From: an uncultured Blautia sp.
GTDB taxonomy: Bacteria; Bacillota; Clostridia; Lachnospirales; Lachnospiraceae
Direction of reading: 5' to 3'
Length of the DNA stretch: 35,558 nucleotides
NCBI GenBank assembly: GCA_934394595.1
Contig: CAKRRX010000016.1
Span: 1 to 35,558, forward strand
Part shown: positions 1 through 8,623 of the stretch, one piece after another
How positions within the stretch are numbered: the first letter of the stretch is position 1
Layout of the letters: each line of letters starts with the position of its first letter
Translations under genes and position numbers: made by a program
Notes under the pieces: generated by a model
The model's database searches: none
What the model was told of the DNA's origin: nothing
The model's input: only the letters and a program-made list of their open reading frames with translations

Positions 1-82
1 CAAGAGAAAAACTGGATATCACAAGAAAAACGGTCACAGACAGCAGTACACCAAAGTTAAAATCGAAAAGATCAACGGTTAA
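1..82 (+). CDS. rplU: 50S ribosomal protein L21, 3' end only
   Basis: The first 82 bases are the end of an open frame (phase starts at base 2) whose last 26 residues are strongly basic. They contain the GYHKKNGHRQQYTKVKIEKI type C-terminus expected of L21, which binds 23S rRNA in the large subunit. The beginning lies outside the window. The identity is supported mainly by context: rplU, prp, rpmA and obgE is the usual order in Firmicutes, and prp starts 12 bases downstream. Only a short fragment is visible, so the call rests on the tail motif plus neighbours. Confidence 0.9.
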   Translation, partial: KRKTGYHKKNGHRQQYTKVKIEKING

Positions 83-94
83 TCTGGTGCTGTT

Positions 95-418
95 ATGATC
101 AATATTACAGTTAAGAAGAGAAATGGCTCTTATCTGGATTTTCTGTCCAGAGGACATGCAGGCTATGCCGAAGAAGGACAGGATATTGTATGTGCCGCCG
201 TATCCGCTTTGATTATTACCACAGTGAATTCTCTTGACGAATTTACTGAGGAAAAGATTGAAGTCGGTGAGGATGACGGATATGTATCCATCCATTTTAA
301 AACAAATCCTAATACTGAGCGTGGGAAGCTTCTTATGGATTCCCTGATTCTCGGACTAACAGAAATTGAGCATAGTTATAACAATCGATATTTGACAGTA
401 AAAGTCAAGGAGGTGTAA
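95..418 (+). CDS. prp: Ribosomal-processing cysteine protease Prp
   Basis: This 107-residue protein matches the Prp family (formerly YsxB/DUF464), the cysteine protease that removes the N-terminal extension of ribosomal protein L27 in Firmicutes and related phyla. The catalytic pair is visible as His21 in the RGHAGYA motif and Cys33 in the [10 protein letters not shown] motif, with the spacing known from the S. aureus enzyme. The length is typical. It lies between rplU and rpmA, 5 bases upstream of the L27 gene, whose product carries the matching cleavage site. It is surely cotranscribed with both ribosomal protein genes, so protease and substrate are made together. Confidence 0.96.
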   Translation: MINITVKKRNGSYLDFLSRGHAGYAEEGQDIVCAAVSALIITTVNSLDEFTEEKIEVGEDDGYVSIHFKTNPNTERGKLLMDSLILGLTEIEHSYNNRYLTVKVKEV

Positions 419-423
419 CAACA

Positions 424-711
424 ATGATGAAGATGAACCTTCAGTTATTCGCACATAAAAAAGGAGTTGGTTCCACAAAGAACGGTCGTGATTCCGAGTC
501 CAAGAGATTAGGTGCGAAGAGAGCAGACGGACAGTTTGTTAAAGCCGGCAACATCCTTTACAGACAGCGCGGAACTAAGATCCATGCAGGCGAGAACGTA
601 GGATGCGGAAAAGACTATACATTATTTGCACTGACCGATGGTGTTGTAAGATTCACCAGAAAAGGCCGCGATAAGAAACAGGTTTCTATCGTACCAGTAG
701 AGGCAGAGTAA
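424..711 (+). CDS. rpmA: 50S ribosomal protein L27 precursor with cleavable N-terminal extension
   Basis: This 95-residue L27 has the conserved [20 protein letters not shown] core. L27 sits near the peptidyl transferase centre of the 50S subunit. Ahead of the core is an extension reading [10 protein letters not shown], which matches the Prp recognition sequence (consensus close to NLQxFA, cut after Phe), so the mature protein would begin at Ala10. Two adjacent ATG codons (424 and 427) could both start it; a good AAGGAGG ribosome binding site lies at 408-414. The gene follows prp closely and is followed by a hairpin with a T-run before obgE. Confidence 0.97.
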   Translation: MMKMNLQLFAHKKGVGSTKNGRDSESKRLGAKRADGQFVKAGNILYRQRGTKIHAGENVGCGKDYTLFALTDGVVRFTRKGRDKKQVSIVPVEAE

Positions 712-728
712 TTAGTAGGTAGAGCAAG

Positions 729-764
729 AGGCTTCAAATCTATAAAGGTTTGGAGCCTTTTCTT
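729..764 (+). terminator. Intrinsic terminator or attenuator between rpmA and obgE
   Basis: A 12-bp stem (729-740 with 747-758, two G-U pairs) closes a TATAAA hexaloop and is followed by TTTTCT. It looks like a rho-independent terminator just 14 bases before obgE. There is no obvious strong promoter between it and obgE, so it may be a partial terminator that lowers obgE expression relative to the ribosomal protein genes. Confidence 0.75.
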
Positions 765-768
765 ATAA

Positions 769-2070
<1,302 letters not shown>

Positions 2071-2084
2071 GGCGGAGATAAGTT

Positions 2085-2378
2085 ATGACAAGTAAGCAAA
2101 GAGCATATTTAAAAAGCCTGGCTATGAAAATGGATGCCATCATCCAGCTTGGCAAGGGCGGCCTTACACCGGAGAACACAAAAGCTGTTGACGAAGCACT
2201 TGCAGCAAGAGAACTGATCAAGATCAGTGTACTTCAGAACTGTCTGGAAGATCCAAAAGAAATGGCACAGATTCTCGCAGAGCGCACCCATTCCCAGGTA
2301 GTACAGGTAATTGGCAAGAAAATCGTATTATATCGCGAAGGTAAAAAAGAGAAGAAAAAAATTGAACTGCCAAAATAA
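2085..2378 (+). CDS. yhbY: YhbY-type RNA-binding protein (CRM domain)
   Basis: This 97-residue single-domain protein matches the CRS1/YhbY (CRM) family. It starts with TSKQRAYLKSLA and carries the family's signature IQLGKGGLT, corresponding to the GxxG loop that contacts RNA. Known members associate with pre-50S particles and are thought to help ribosome assembly, which fits its position directly after obgE (14-base gap, GGCGGAG site). The lysine-rich tail overlaps the likely start of nadD in another frame. Confidence 0.93.
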   Translation: MTSKQRAYLKSLAMKMDAIIQLGKGGLTPENTKAVDEALAARELIKISVLQNCLEDPKEMAQILAERTHSQVVQVIGKKIVLYREGKKEKKKIELPK

Positions 2379-2997
2379 TCGAAAAAAAATCGGAATCATG
2401 GGTGGAACCTTTGATCCCATCCATATGGGACATCTGATTCTCGGTGAACAAAGCTTCGAGCAGCTTCACCTGGACAAGGTTCTGTTCATGCCTTCCGGCA
2501 ACCCGCCTCATAAGCGTGACCGGGCAGGCAGAGCCTCTGATGACCAGCGTGTGGATATGGTTCGGCTTGCCATTGAAGATAATCCCCATTTTGAGCTGTC
2601 TCTCGCAGAAATGCATGAGACCGGGTATACCTATACCTATCGCACTCTGGAAGAATTAAAGGAACAAAATCCGGATACAGATTACTATTTTATCATTGGC
2701 GCCGATTCTCTTTTTGCCCTTGATGAATGGAAGGAACCAGCGCGGATCTGTCATGCCTGTACCCTTGTAGTGGCAGTCCGGGATCATGCGTCTTTTGATG
2801 AACTGAAGCGGGAAATAGACCGGCTTTCAGCAAAATACAACGGTCATTTTACCATTCTGGATACCATGAATATTGATGTATCCAGTCATCAGATCCGCCA
2901 GTGGATTTCCGAAGATAAAAGCCTGAAGTATTACATTCCGGATTGTGTGATCTCTTACATGAAAGAGAATGGAATTTACAGAAAGAAGGAAATCTGA
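2362..2997 (+). CDS. nadD: Nicotinate-nucleotide adenylyltransferase NadD
   Basis: NadD adenylylates nicotinate mononucleotide to deamido-NAD in NAD synthesis. The nucleotidyltransferase signature GGTFDPIHMGH is near the N-terminus and a C-terminal SSHQIR stands where the family usually has SSTxIR. The family fold needs the KKIGIMGGTF strand, so the internal ATG at 2398 is too late. No ATG lies between the yhbY reading region and this motif. A TTG at 2362 is the best start (211 residues), while a TTG at 2311 would give a 228-residue version with a non-homologous basic extension. Either way the gene overlaps the end of yhbY, suggesting translational coupling. yqeK follows 2 bases after the stop. 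Confidence 0.93.
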   Translation: MNCQNNRKKIGIMGGTFDPIHMGHLILGEQSFEQLHLDKVLFMPSGNPPHKRDRAGRASDDQRVDMVRLAIEDNPHFELSLAEMHETGYTYTYRTLEELKEQNPDTDYYFIIGADSLFALDEWKEPARICHACTLVVAVRDHASFDELKREIDRLSAKYNGHFTILDTMNIDVSSHQIRQWISEDKSLKYYIPDCVISYMKENGIYRKKEI

Positions 2998-2999
2998 CC

Positions 3000-3602
3000 A
3001 TGGCAGATTACGATTTTGCTAAAATAGAAAAAAAGCTTTCCAAATATCTGGACGAGGACCGTTTCCAGCACACCATGGGCGTTATGTATACCAGTGCGTG
3101 TCTGGCTATGGTTCACGGATATGACATAAAAGATGCACAAGTGGCTGGTCTTCTTCATGACTGTGCCAAATGTATCCCCAATAAAAAGAAGTTGAAAATG
3201 TGCAGCGAACACAATATTCCGGTCTCTGATTTTGAGAAAGAACATCCATTTCTCCTGCACTCCAGATTAGGAGCCTATATAGCCCATGAAAAATACGGTA
3301 TTGAAGATCAGGAAATTCTTTCTGCTATCAATTACCATACAACTGGCAGATGCGAAATGACACTTCTTGAAAAGATCATTTATATTGCAGATTATATCGA
3401 ACCCATGCGTTACAAAGCCAGCCGTTTGCCTGAAATTCGCAAAATAGCCTTTCAGGATCTGGATGAATGTATGTATGAGATTCTGAAAGATACTCTGGAA
3501 TATCTGGGAGAAGATTCTGCTGATGATATTGAGCCAACTTCCAAAGAGGCCTATATTTATTATAAAGAGTTGCACAATAAAAAAAGGAGCATATCAGAAT
3601 GA
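3000..3602 (+). CDS. yqeK: YqeK-type HD-domain diadenosine tetraphosphatase
   Basis: This 200-residue HD-superfamily protein shows the metal-binding signature in order: H in QHTMGV, HD in GLLHDCAK, and further histidines in LLHSRLGAYIAH and NYHTTG. YqeK enzymes symmetrically hydrolyse Ap4A to two ADP. The ATG at 3000 is preferred over an upstream frame opening at 2943, because AAGAAGGA stands 9 bases before it and it follows the nadD stop directly. nadD-yqeK-rsfS is a common Firmicutes trio. The gene overlaps rsfS by four bases (ATGA), so the two are translationally coupled. Confidence 0.95.
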   Translation: MADYDFAKIEKKLSKYLDEDRFQHTMGVMYTSACLAMVHGYDIKDAQVAGLLHDCAKCIPNKKKLKMCSEHNIPVSDFEKEHPFLLHSRLGAYIAHEKYGIEDQEILSAINYHTTGRCEMTLLEKIIYIADYIEPMRYKASRLPEIRKIAFQDLDECMYEILKDTLEYLGEDSADDIEPTSKEAYIYYKELHNKKRSISE

Positions 3603-3967
3603 GTACAGTAAGTACAGAAAAAATGATGGCACAGATTGCCTGCAAGTCAATTGACGATAAAAAAGGACAGGATATCAAAGTAATTGATATTCATAATGTT
3701 TCTGTAATTGCAGATTATTTTGTAATTGCAAGCGGTACGAACTCCAATCAGGTTCAGGCAATCGTAGATAATGTGGAAGAACAGCTTGGGCGGGCAGGAT
3801 TTGAGGCAAAGCAGATTGAGGGAAACCGCAATTCCAGCTGGATCCTCATGGACTACGGTGATGTGATTGTACATGTATTTGATGAGGAGAACAGGCTTTT
3901 CTACGATCTGGAAAGAATCTGGAGAGATGGAAAAGTACTGGATATGGATACATTTTTAGAAAAATAA
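3599..3967 (+). CDS. rsfS: Ribosomal silencing factor RsfS
   Basis: This 122-residue protein matches the RsfS/Iojap family. It contains the conserved IDDKKGQDIKVIDI start, the DYFVIASGTNSNQVQAI stretch, and the WILMDYGDVIVHVF core. RsfS binds L14 on the 50S subunit and blocks subunit joining when nutrients fall. It begins inside the end of yqeK (ATGA overlap, GGAG site upstream) and closes the translation-related run that started with rplU. A strong terminator starts about 15 bases after the stop. Confidence 0.96.
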   Translation: MSTVSTEKMMAQIACKSIDDKKGQDIKVIDIHNVSVIADYFVIASGTNSNQVQAIVDNVEEQLGRAGFEAKQIEGNRNSSWILMDYGDVIVHVFDEENRLFYDLERIWRDGKVLDMDTFLEK

Positions 3968-3981
3968 AGAATTTGAAGCCA

Positions 3982-4042
3982 ATAAAACCTGTAAACACAT
4001 TTCGGTTATTCAGCCAAACTGTGTTCACAGGTTTATTTTTTT
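3982..4042 (+). terminator. Probable bidirectional terminator between rsfS and lexA
   Basis: A long hairpin pairs 3982-3998 (ATAAAACCTGTAAACAC) with 4021-4037 (GTGTTCACAGGTTTAT), one mismatch, followed by TTTTTT on the + strand. Read on the - strand, the A-rich left flank gives a TTTTA tail after the same stem. It can therefore end both rsfS transcription and transcription from the convergent lexA gene. Confidence 0.85.
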
Positions 4043-4133
4043 AGTGAAGGCCGCAGGTATAAACCAAGCCTCAAAAATCCCAATAGTATTTCCACGGCTA
4101 TTACTATATTTACAGCAGATCACAGCTGTATCT

Positions 4134-4754
4134 TTACTGGTAGAAACGCATTACACCAAATACCTTCCCAAGGATCTTCACTTCACCGGTAACAATGATC
4201 GGATCCATGGAATCATTTTCCGGCTGAAGGCGGTAAAACCCTTTTTCCTTGTAGAAAGTCTTCACAGTGGCAGAATCCTCCACCATAGCAACTACAATAT
4301 CACCATTGTCAGCAGTGGGCTGCTGCTTAACCAGAACCTGATCTCCATCGAAAATACCGGCATTGATCATGCTATCCCCTTTTACCTTCAGCATGAAACT
4401 CTGCTCATTAGGCATAAATTCTGATGGGACCGGGAAATATCCCTCAATATTCTCCACAGCAAGAATCGGCTGTCCTGCAGCTACAGTACCGATAAGCGGA
4501 ACATTTACCACTTCACGACGCACCAGATTAAAATTGTCATCTATAATCTCTATAGCTCTTGGCTTAGTGGCGTCACGGCGGATGTATCCGTTCTTCTCCA
4601 ATGCCTCCAGATGAGCATGTACAGATGATGTGGACTTCAGATTCACAGCCTCACAGATTTCACGGACTGCCGGCGGAAAACCGCGGTTCAAAATTTCACT
4701 CTTTATATAATCCAGAATTTCCTGCTGTTTTTTACTTATCTTACCATATGACAT
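4134..4754 (-). CDS. lexA: SOS-response repressor LexA
   Basis: This 206-residue LexA has an N-terminal winged-helix DNA-binding domain (residues 1-70) and a C-terminal S24 self-cleavage domain. The scissile Ala93-Gly94 pair lies in GTVAAGQPI, the nucleophile Ser128 in KGDSM, and the general base Lys165 in SATVKTF. RecA filaments trigger its self-cleavage and so derepress DNA-damage genes. The ATG at 4754 is chosen because AGGAGG sits 9 bases upstream; a start at 4781 would add nine residues with no such site. It is transcribed away from the HlyD-like/sepF cluster, with a LexA-box-like site in the shared promoter region. Confidence 0.97.
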   Translation of the reverse strand: MSYGKISKKQQEILDYIKSEILNRGFPPAVREICEAVNLKSTSSVHAHLEALEKNGYIRRDATKPRAIEIIDDNFNLVRREVVNVPLIGTVAAGQPILAVENIEGYFPVPSEFMPNEQSFMLKVKGDSMINAGIFDGDQVLVKQQPTADNGDIVVAMVEDSATVKTFYKEKGFYRLQPENDSMDPIIVTGEVKILGKVFGVMRFYQ

Positions 4755-4810
4755 AAGAGTATTCCTCCTAAATTCGTTCATTCTTCCTGTAACCCGAAAG
4801 CTTTTTCTTT

Positions 4811-4839
4811 ATCATATCATAAATCTCCATAATTAGCAA
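4811..4839 (-). promoter_or_regulatory. Predicted sigma-A promoter of lexA
   Basis: On the minus strand a -35 TTGCTA (4834-4839) is followed by a 17-base spacer and a -10 TATGAT (4811-4816). This would place the transcript start about 50 bases before the lexA ATG. Confidence 0.65.
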
Positions 4840-4849
4840 ACAAATATTC

Positions 4850-4863
4850 GGAAAACATGTTCG
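4850..4863. promoter_or_regulatory. Candidate LexA operator (SOS box)
   Basis: The sequence CGAACATGTTTTCC on the minus strand agrees at 11 of 14 positions with the Gram-positive box CGAACATATGTTCG. It lies 10 bases upstream of the lexA -35 element and 32 bases upstream of the divergent -35 element at 4896. Autoregulation of lexA is normal. The imperfect right half makes this a candidate, not a certainty. Confidence 0.45.
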
Positions 4864-4895
4864 TTATTTCACTAAGTTTTCATTCCTGTTATTCT

Positions 4896-4924
4896 TGTTT
4901 TTAGGCACAAAAAATGGTACAATA
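4896..4924 (+). promoter_or_regulatory. Predicted sigma-A promoter of the HlyD-like/sepF cluster
   Basis: A TTGTTT -35 (4896-4901), a 17-base spacer and a TACAAT -10 (4919-4924) precede the HlyD-like gene by about 50 bases. It is divergent from the lexA promoter. Confidence 0.6.
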
Positions 4925-4974
4925 GTTCGGTATGAATAAGTCAGTAGAATCTTTTTATAAAAGGAGGCATCTGT

Positions 4975-6387
4975 TTGTCCGAAAAAAACATGAAACAGCC
5001 CGGTAAAATGGCAGGGCTACTGGTTCAGATAAAGAAAATATTCGGACTGAATATTGCTACTGTAGCATTCGGTATATTACTGATCTATATGCTGTTTACT
5101 GCAGTCCTGTTCCTTACCTCCAGTCATATTGAATCCTATCAGGTGACATCTGGCCCGCTTTCCAGAAATGAAACTTACACAGGACTTTCCCTTCGTGAAG
5201 AAACTGTCTGTAAATCTCAGTCTTCCGGTTATATTAATTATTATGCTCGGGAGGGCAGCAAGATCAATGCCGGAGGTGCTGTCTACGGGCTCAGTTCCGG
5301 AAAAATCTCGGAATCTCAGACAGCGTTAAGCACTGAAGAACTGTCCAAAGTACGAAATACCATGCTCAGTTTTTCCAAAAGCTTCTCCCCCAGCAAGTTC
5401 AATAGTACCTACAGCTTCAAGAATCAGCTGGAAGGCGATATTCTCCAATATGAGGGTGTCACAGACAATGTTTCCTCCAGTTCCGTCACCATCGGAAATC
5501 AGAATATATGTAAAGCGCAGACAGACGGTATTATTCTCTATTCCATAGATGGATATGAGGGAAAAACCATTGATACCATTACAGCCGAGGATTTTGACCA
5601 AAATTCTTACCATGAAACAGATTTGAAAACGGATCAGCAGATCAAAACCGGCGACAATGTTTATACCAATATCACTAGTGAATTATGGAGCCTGATCATT
5701 CCCTTAAGTGATAAACAGGCAGCCAAATTAAAAGACCGTTCCACCATCCGCGTGAAATTTCTCAAAGATAATATGACACAGAGCGGAGATTTTTCAATCG
5801 TTAAAATCGATGGAAGCAAATATGGAAAGATTGATTTCAGCCGCGGACTTATCCGCTACGCATCTGACCGTTTTCTGGATATCGAACTGGTAACCAATAC
5901 TGTGACAGGCCTGAAAATCCCACTATCTGCCATCGATACAAAGGACTTTTACGTGATACCTGCCACCTACGCCACAGTGGATCCTGACAGCCTCAGTGTT
6001 GGATTTAACAAAATATCCAAAGATTCTGATGGAAACAGCGTCCGCACCTTTGTCCAGGCCACGATCTACGGAAAAGTAGAAGACAAGGCCTTGACAGATT
6101 CCAATGGAAATATATCTTATAATTATTACGTAGATAAGACCGCATTTAAAGAGGGAGATGCAATTGTCAAAGACGGTTCCAGTGAACGCTTTATCATAAG
6201 TACCTCCGCTTCTTTAGAGGGTGTTTATTGTATCAATCAGGGATATGCTGTATTCCGTCAGATTGAAATACTGGATCAAAATGAAGAATACGCCATTGTT
6301 TCCAGCCAGACATCCTATGGTCTGTCAAGATATGACCGGATCGTCCGCAAAGCATCACAGGTGAATGAACAGGACATCCTGTATTAA
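4975..6387 (+). CDS. HlyD-like membrane-anchored adaptor protein linked to sepF
   Basis: This 470-residue protein has a short basic N-terminus, one membrane segment (about residues 27-48) and a large extracytoplasmic part. Residues 80-110 (SSGYINYYAREGSKINAGG) resemble the first half of a lipoyl/barrel-sandwich hybrid domain, and a second half-motif follows near the ICKAQTDGIILYSIDGYEG stretch, the layout of HlyD/membrane-fusion adaptors. No ABC transporter or export partner is encoded nearby, so the partner is unknown. The start is a TTG at 4975, with AGGAGG seven bases upstream. It heads a run with yggS, sepF and ylmH, 26 bases before yggS, which suggests a cell-envelope or division role; that is inference only. 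Confidence 0.75.
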   Translation: MSEKNMKQPGKMAGLLVQIKKIFGLNIATVAFGILLIYMLFTAVLFLTSSHIESYQVTSGPLSRNETYTGLSLREETVCKSQSSGYINYYAREGSKINAGGAVYGLSSGKISESQTALSTEELSKVRNTMLSFSKSFSPSKFNSTYSFKNQLEGDILQYEGVTDNVSSSSVTIGNQNICKAQTDGIILYSIDGYEGKTIDTITAEDFDQNSYHETDLKTDQQIKTGDNVYTNITSELWSLIIPLSDKQAAKLKDRSTIRVKFLKDNMTQSGDFSIVKIDGSKYGKIDFSRGLIRYASDRFLDIELVTNTVTGLKIPLSAIDTKDFYVIPATYATVDPDSLSVGFNKISKDSDGNSVRTFVQATIYGKVEDKALTDSNGNISYNYYVDKTAFKEGDAIVKDGSSERFIISTSASLEGVYCINQGYAVFRQIEILDQNEEYAIVSSQTSYGLSRYDRIVRKASQVNEQDILY

Positions 6388-6413
6388 AATTTCGAATATA
6401 AGGAGGCATATAA

Positions 6414-7109
6414 ATGTTATCTGATAATTTACAAAAAGTATGGTCCAATATTATAAACTCCTGCAAAGCCGTAAGCCGCAATCCAGATGAGGTAACCCTC
6501 ATTGCCGTAAGCAAAACCAAACCGGTGGAAATGCTTCAGGAAGCTTATGATGCCGGAGCACGTATCTTTGGTGAAAACAAAGTGCAGGAAATCCTGGATA
6601 AATATGACCAGCTGCCCTCTGATATTCAGTGGCACATGATCGGTCATTTACAGCGAAACAAAGTCAAATACATTGTTGATAAAGTTGCTATGATCCATTC
6701 TGTGGATTCTCTGCGTCTTGCGGAAACTATTGAACAGGAAGCTGCAAAAAAAGATCTTGTAATCCCGATTCTGCTGGAAGTAAATGTAGCAGAAGAGGAA
6801 AGCAAATTTGGTCTGAAGCTGGAAGAAGTTCTTCCTCTTGTGGAAAAAATCAGCCATTTTCCCCATGTACAGATCATGGGACTTATGACGATTGCACCAT
6901 TTACCCTGAATCCAGAAGACAATCGTAAAGTTTTTCGTACTTTAAAAAAATTAAGTGTTGACATTAGCGAAAAAAACATTAATAATGTTAATATGAGTGT
7001 TCTGAGTATGGGAATGACCGGCGATTATGAAGTTGCGGTCCAGGAAGGCTCTACTATGGTGCGTGTGGGAACTGGTATCTTTGGTGAGAGAGATTATTCC
7101 ACACGATAA
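6414..7109 (+). CDS. yggS: YggS/YlmE-family pyridoxal-phosphate-binding protein
   Basis: This 231-residue protein matches the YggS/PLPBP family of single-domain, fold-type III PLP proteins that buffer cellular pyridoxal phosphate without known catalytic activity. The PLP lysine lies in the LIAVSKTKP motif near residue 35. FGENKVQE, WHMIGHLQRNK and the C-terminal SMGMTGDYEVAV and VRVGTGIFG motifs are all present. GGAGG lies seven bases before the ATG. Its place just before sepF is the classical ylmE-ylmF order of Gram-positive division clusters. Confidence 0.96.
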   Translation: MLSDNLQKVWSNIINSCKAVSRNPDEVTLIAVSKTKPVEMLQEAYDAGARIFGENKVQEILDKYDQLPSDIQWHMIGHLQRNKVKYIVDKVAMIHSVDSLRLAETIEQEAAKKDLVIPILLEVNVAEEESKFGLKLEEVLPLVEKISHFPHVQIMGLMTIAPFTLNPEDNRKVFRTLKKLSVDISEKNINNVNMSVLSMGMTGDYEVAVQEGSTMVRVGTGIFGERDYSTR

Positions 7110-7133
7110 GAAGACAAAGATTGGAGATTTAAA

Positions 7134-7757
7134 ATGAGCGTTTTTGATAAATTACTGGATTCTATTAAACTCAATGATGATGACTATGATGAGGATGGTT
7201 ATCTGGATGAAGATCTCATGGATGAAGATGACGGAGATTTCCTCGATGACGAATCTATAGATGAGAAGCCCCGTAAAAAATTCTTCGAAAAATTTGGTCT
7301 GAAAAAAGAAAATACCGCAGCAGATGAGGATTTTCCTGAAGAAGAGCCTGTACACCAGGCAGCACCAAAGTCAGCAGCCAAGGCTCCGGTAAAACAGCCT
7401 GAAAAGCAGCGTCCGGCAGCATCTTCTAAAATTACACCTATGCGAAGCAGCCGCCGTGCCAACCAGGCATCCTCCATGGAGGTCTGTGTGATCAAACCTG
7501 CATCTATGGAAGACACCCGTGAAATTGCAGATACCCTTCTTGACAATGCCACAGTGATCCTGAATCTTGAGGGAATTGATGTAGAGCTTGCGCAGCGTAT
7601 TATTGACTTTGCATCTGGAGCCTGCTATTCCCTGAACGGATCCCTTCAGAAGATTTCCAGCTACATATTTGTACTTGGACCTTCTTCTGTTGACATCACC
7701 GGGGATCTTCAGAATATCCTTGGCGGAGCTACTCCATCTGTCAGAGCTGGTTATTGA
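7134..7757 (+). CDS. sepF: Cell division protein SepF
   Basis: SepF polymerises into rings that tether and align FtsZ at the membrane. The protein (207 residues) begins with an amphipathic helix (MSVFDKLLDSIKL) suited to membrane binding. A very acidic linker (residues 15-45) and an Ala/Pro/Lys-rich linker (70-112) follow, then the conserved SepF core at about 115-195 with VILNLEG and RIIDFASGACYSLNG. The linker is longer than in B. subtilis SepF (about 150 residues total). It sits 24 bases after yggS and 4 bases before ylmH, so all are probably one transcript. Confidence 0.96.
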   Translation: MSVFDKLLDSIKLNDDDYDEDGYLDEDLMDEDDGDFLDDESIDEKPRKKFFEKFGLKKENTAADEDFPEEEPVHQAAPKSAAKAPVKQPEKQRPAASSKITPMRSSRRANQASSMEVCVIKPASMEDTREIADTLLDNATVILNLEGIDVELAQRIIDFASGACYSLNGSLQKISSYIFVLGPSSVDITGDLQNILGGATPSVRAGY

Positions 7758-7761
7758 TTTT

Positions 7762-8508
7762 ATGGATAAGGACGAGTTTTTACTTAAGAGAATCCGGGAG
7801 CTGGCAAATCTCTCTTACCAGAGAGATATTGTCACCTTTACGGATTTTCTTAACTTAAATGAGCAAAATATATTAAGTACCGTGAAGCACCCCGGTGTCC
7901 ATGTGAAGCTTTTTGGTGGGTACGACCACGCTGAAAGACAAATTGCCGCCTTTTATCCGGATTCTGTCATGTTTTCCTGGGAATATCCGGTAAGCTGTCT
8001 TCGCATCACACCAAAGGCGATCCGTTTTTCAGAAGATCTGAGCCACAGAGATTATCTGGGATCCATATTAAACCTGGGTGTAGAGCGCAGTGTGGTGGGT
8101 GATATCCTGCTTAAAGAAAAGGAAGCCTGGTTTTTCTGTCTGGATCGGATGGCTGATTTTTTCATAGAAAATCTGACGCATATCCGCCACACCAATGTAG
8201 CAGTATCTCAGGTTGATAAAGCAGACGAAATTCCAATGCCTTCCTTTGAACCTGTCAATGGCACCTGCGCCTCTGTTCGCTTAGATTCCCTGATCGGACT
8301 GGCATTTCAGACTTCCAGAAGCAGCATGGTCTCATCTATTGAAAATGGACTGGTATTTGTAAATGGCAAGCAGATCACTTCTAATGGGTACGAGCCAAAA
8401 GAAGGGGACATCATTTCAGTACGTCAGAAAGGGCGTTTTATCTTTGATGGAGTATCCCATCAGACAAAAAAAGGCCGTTTGGCTGTTCATCTCAGAAAAT
8501 ACGTATAA
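7762..8508 (+). CDS. ylmH: YlmH-family S4-domain RNA-binding protein
   Basis: This 248-residue protein matches the YlmH family. An N-terminal fold contains KLFGGYDHAERQIAAFYPD, and a C-terminal S4 RNA-binding domain (about residues 175-245) has the RLDSLIGLAFQTSRS and GLVFVNGKQI motifs. YlmH proteins in B. subtilis have been tied to rescue of stalled ribosome complexes. The open frame reaches back to 7669 inside sepF, but the ATG at 7762, directly after the sepF stop, gives the homologous start. No strong ribosome binding site precedes it, which suggests coupling to sepF translation. Confidence 0.93.
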   Translation: MDKDEFLLKRIRELANLSYQRDIVTFTDFLNLNEQNILSTVKHPGVHVKLFGGYDHAERQIAAFYPDSVMFSWEYPVSCLRITPKAIRFSEDLSHRDYLGSILNLGVERSVVGDILLKEKEAWFFCLDRMADFFIENLTHIRHTNVAVSQVDKADEIPMPSFEPVNGTCASVRLDSLIGLAFQTSRSSMVSSIENGLVFVNGKQITSNGYEPKEGDIISVRQKGRFIFDGVSHQTKKGRLAVHLRKYV

Positions 8509-8623
8509 AATGCAGAGCAGAAACAGAGCATGCTTAAAATGGCTTTCTTCAAAGAAATACCAAATAGGCCCCATAAATTGTGGAGAATTATTTTGCAGGC
8601 AGGCTCTGGGAGAGGACTAAATT

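Noticed and set aside
2943..2999. Upstream extension of yqeK to an ATG inside nadD
   Set aside because: The 19 extra residues are encoded within nadD in another frame, and the ATG at 3000 has a good ribosome binding site and the expected family start.
4044..4424. Plus-strand open frame between rsfS and lexA running into lexA
   Set aside because: Most of it is antisense to lexA. There is no ribosome binding site and it begins right after a strong terminator.
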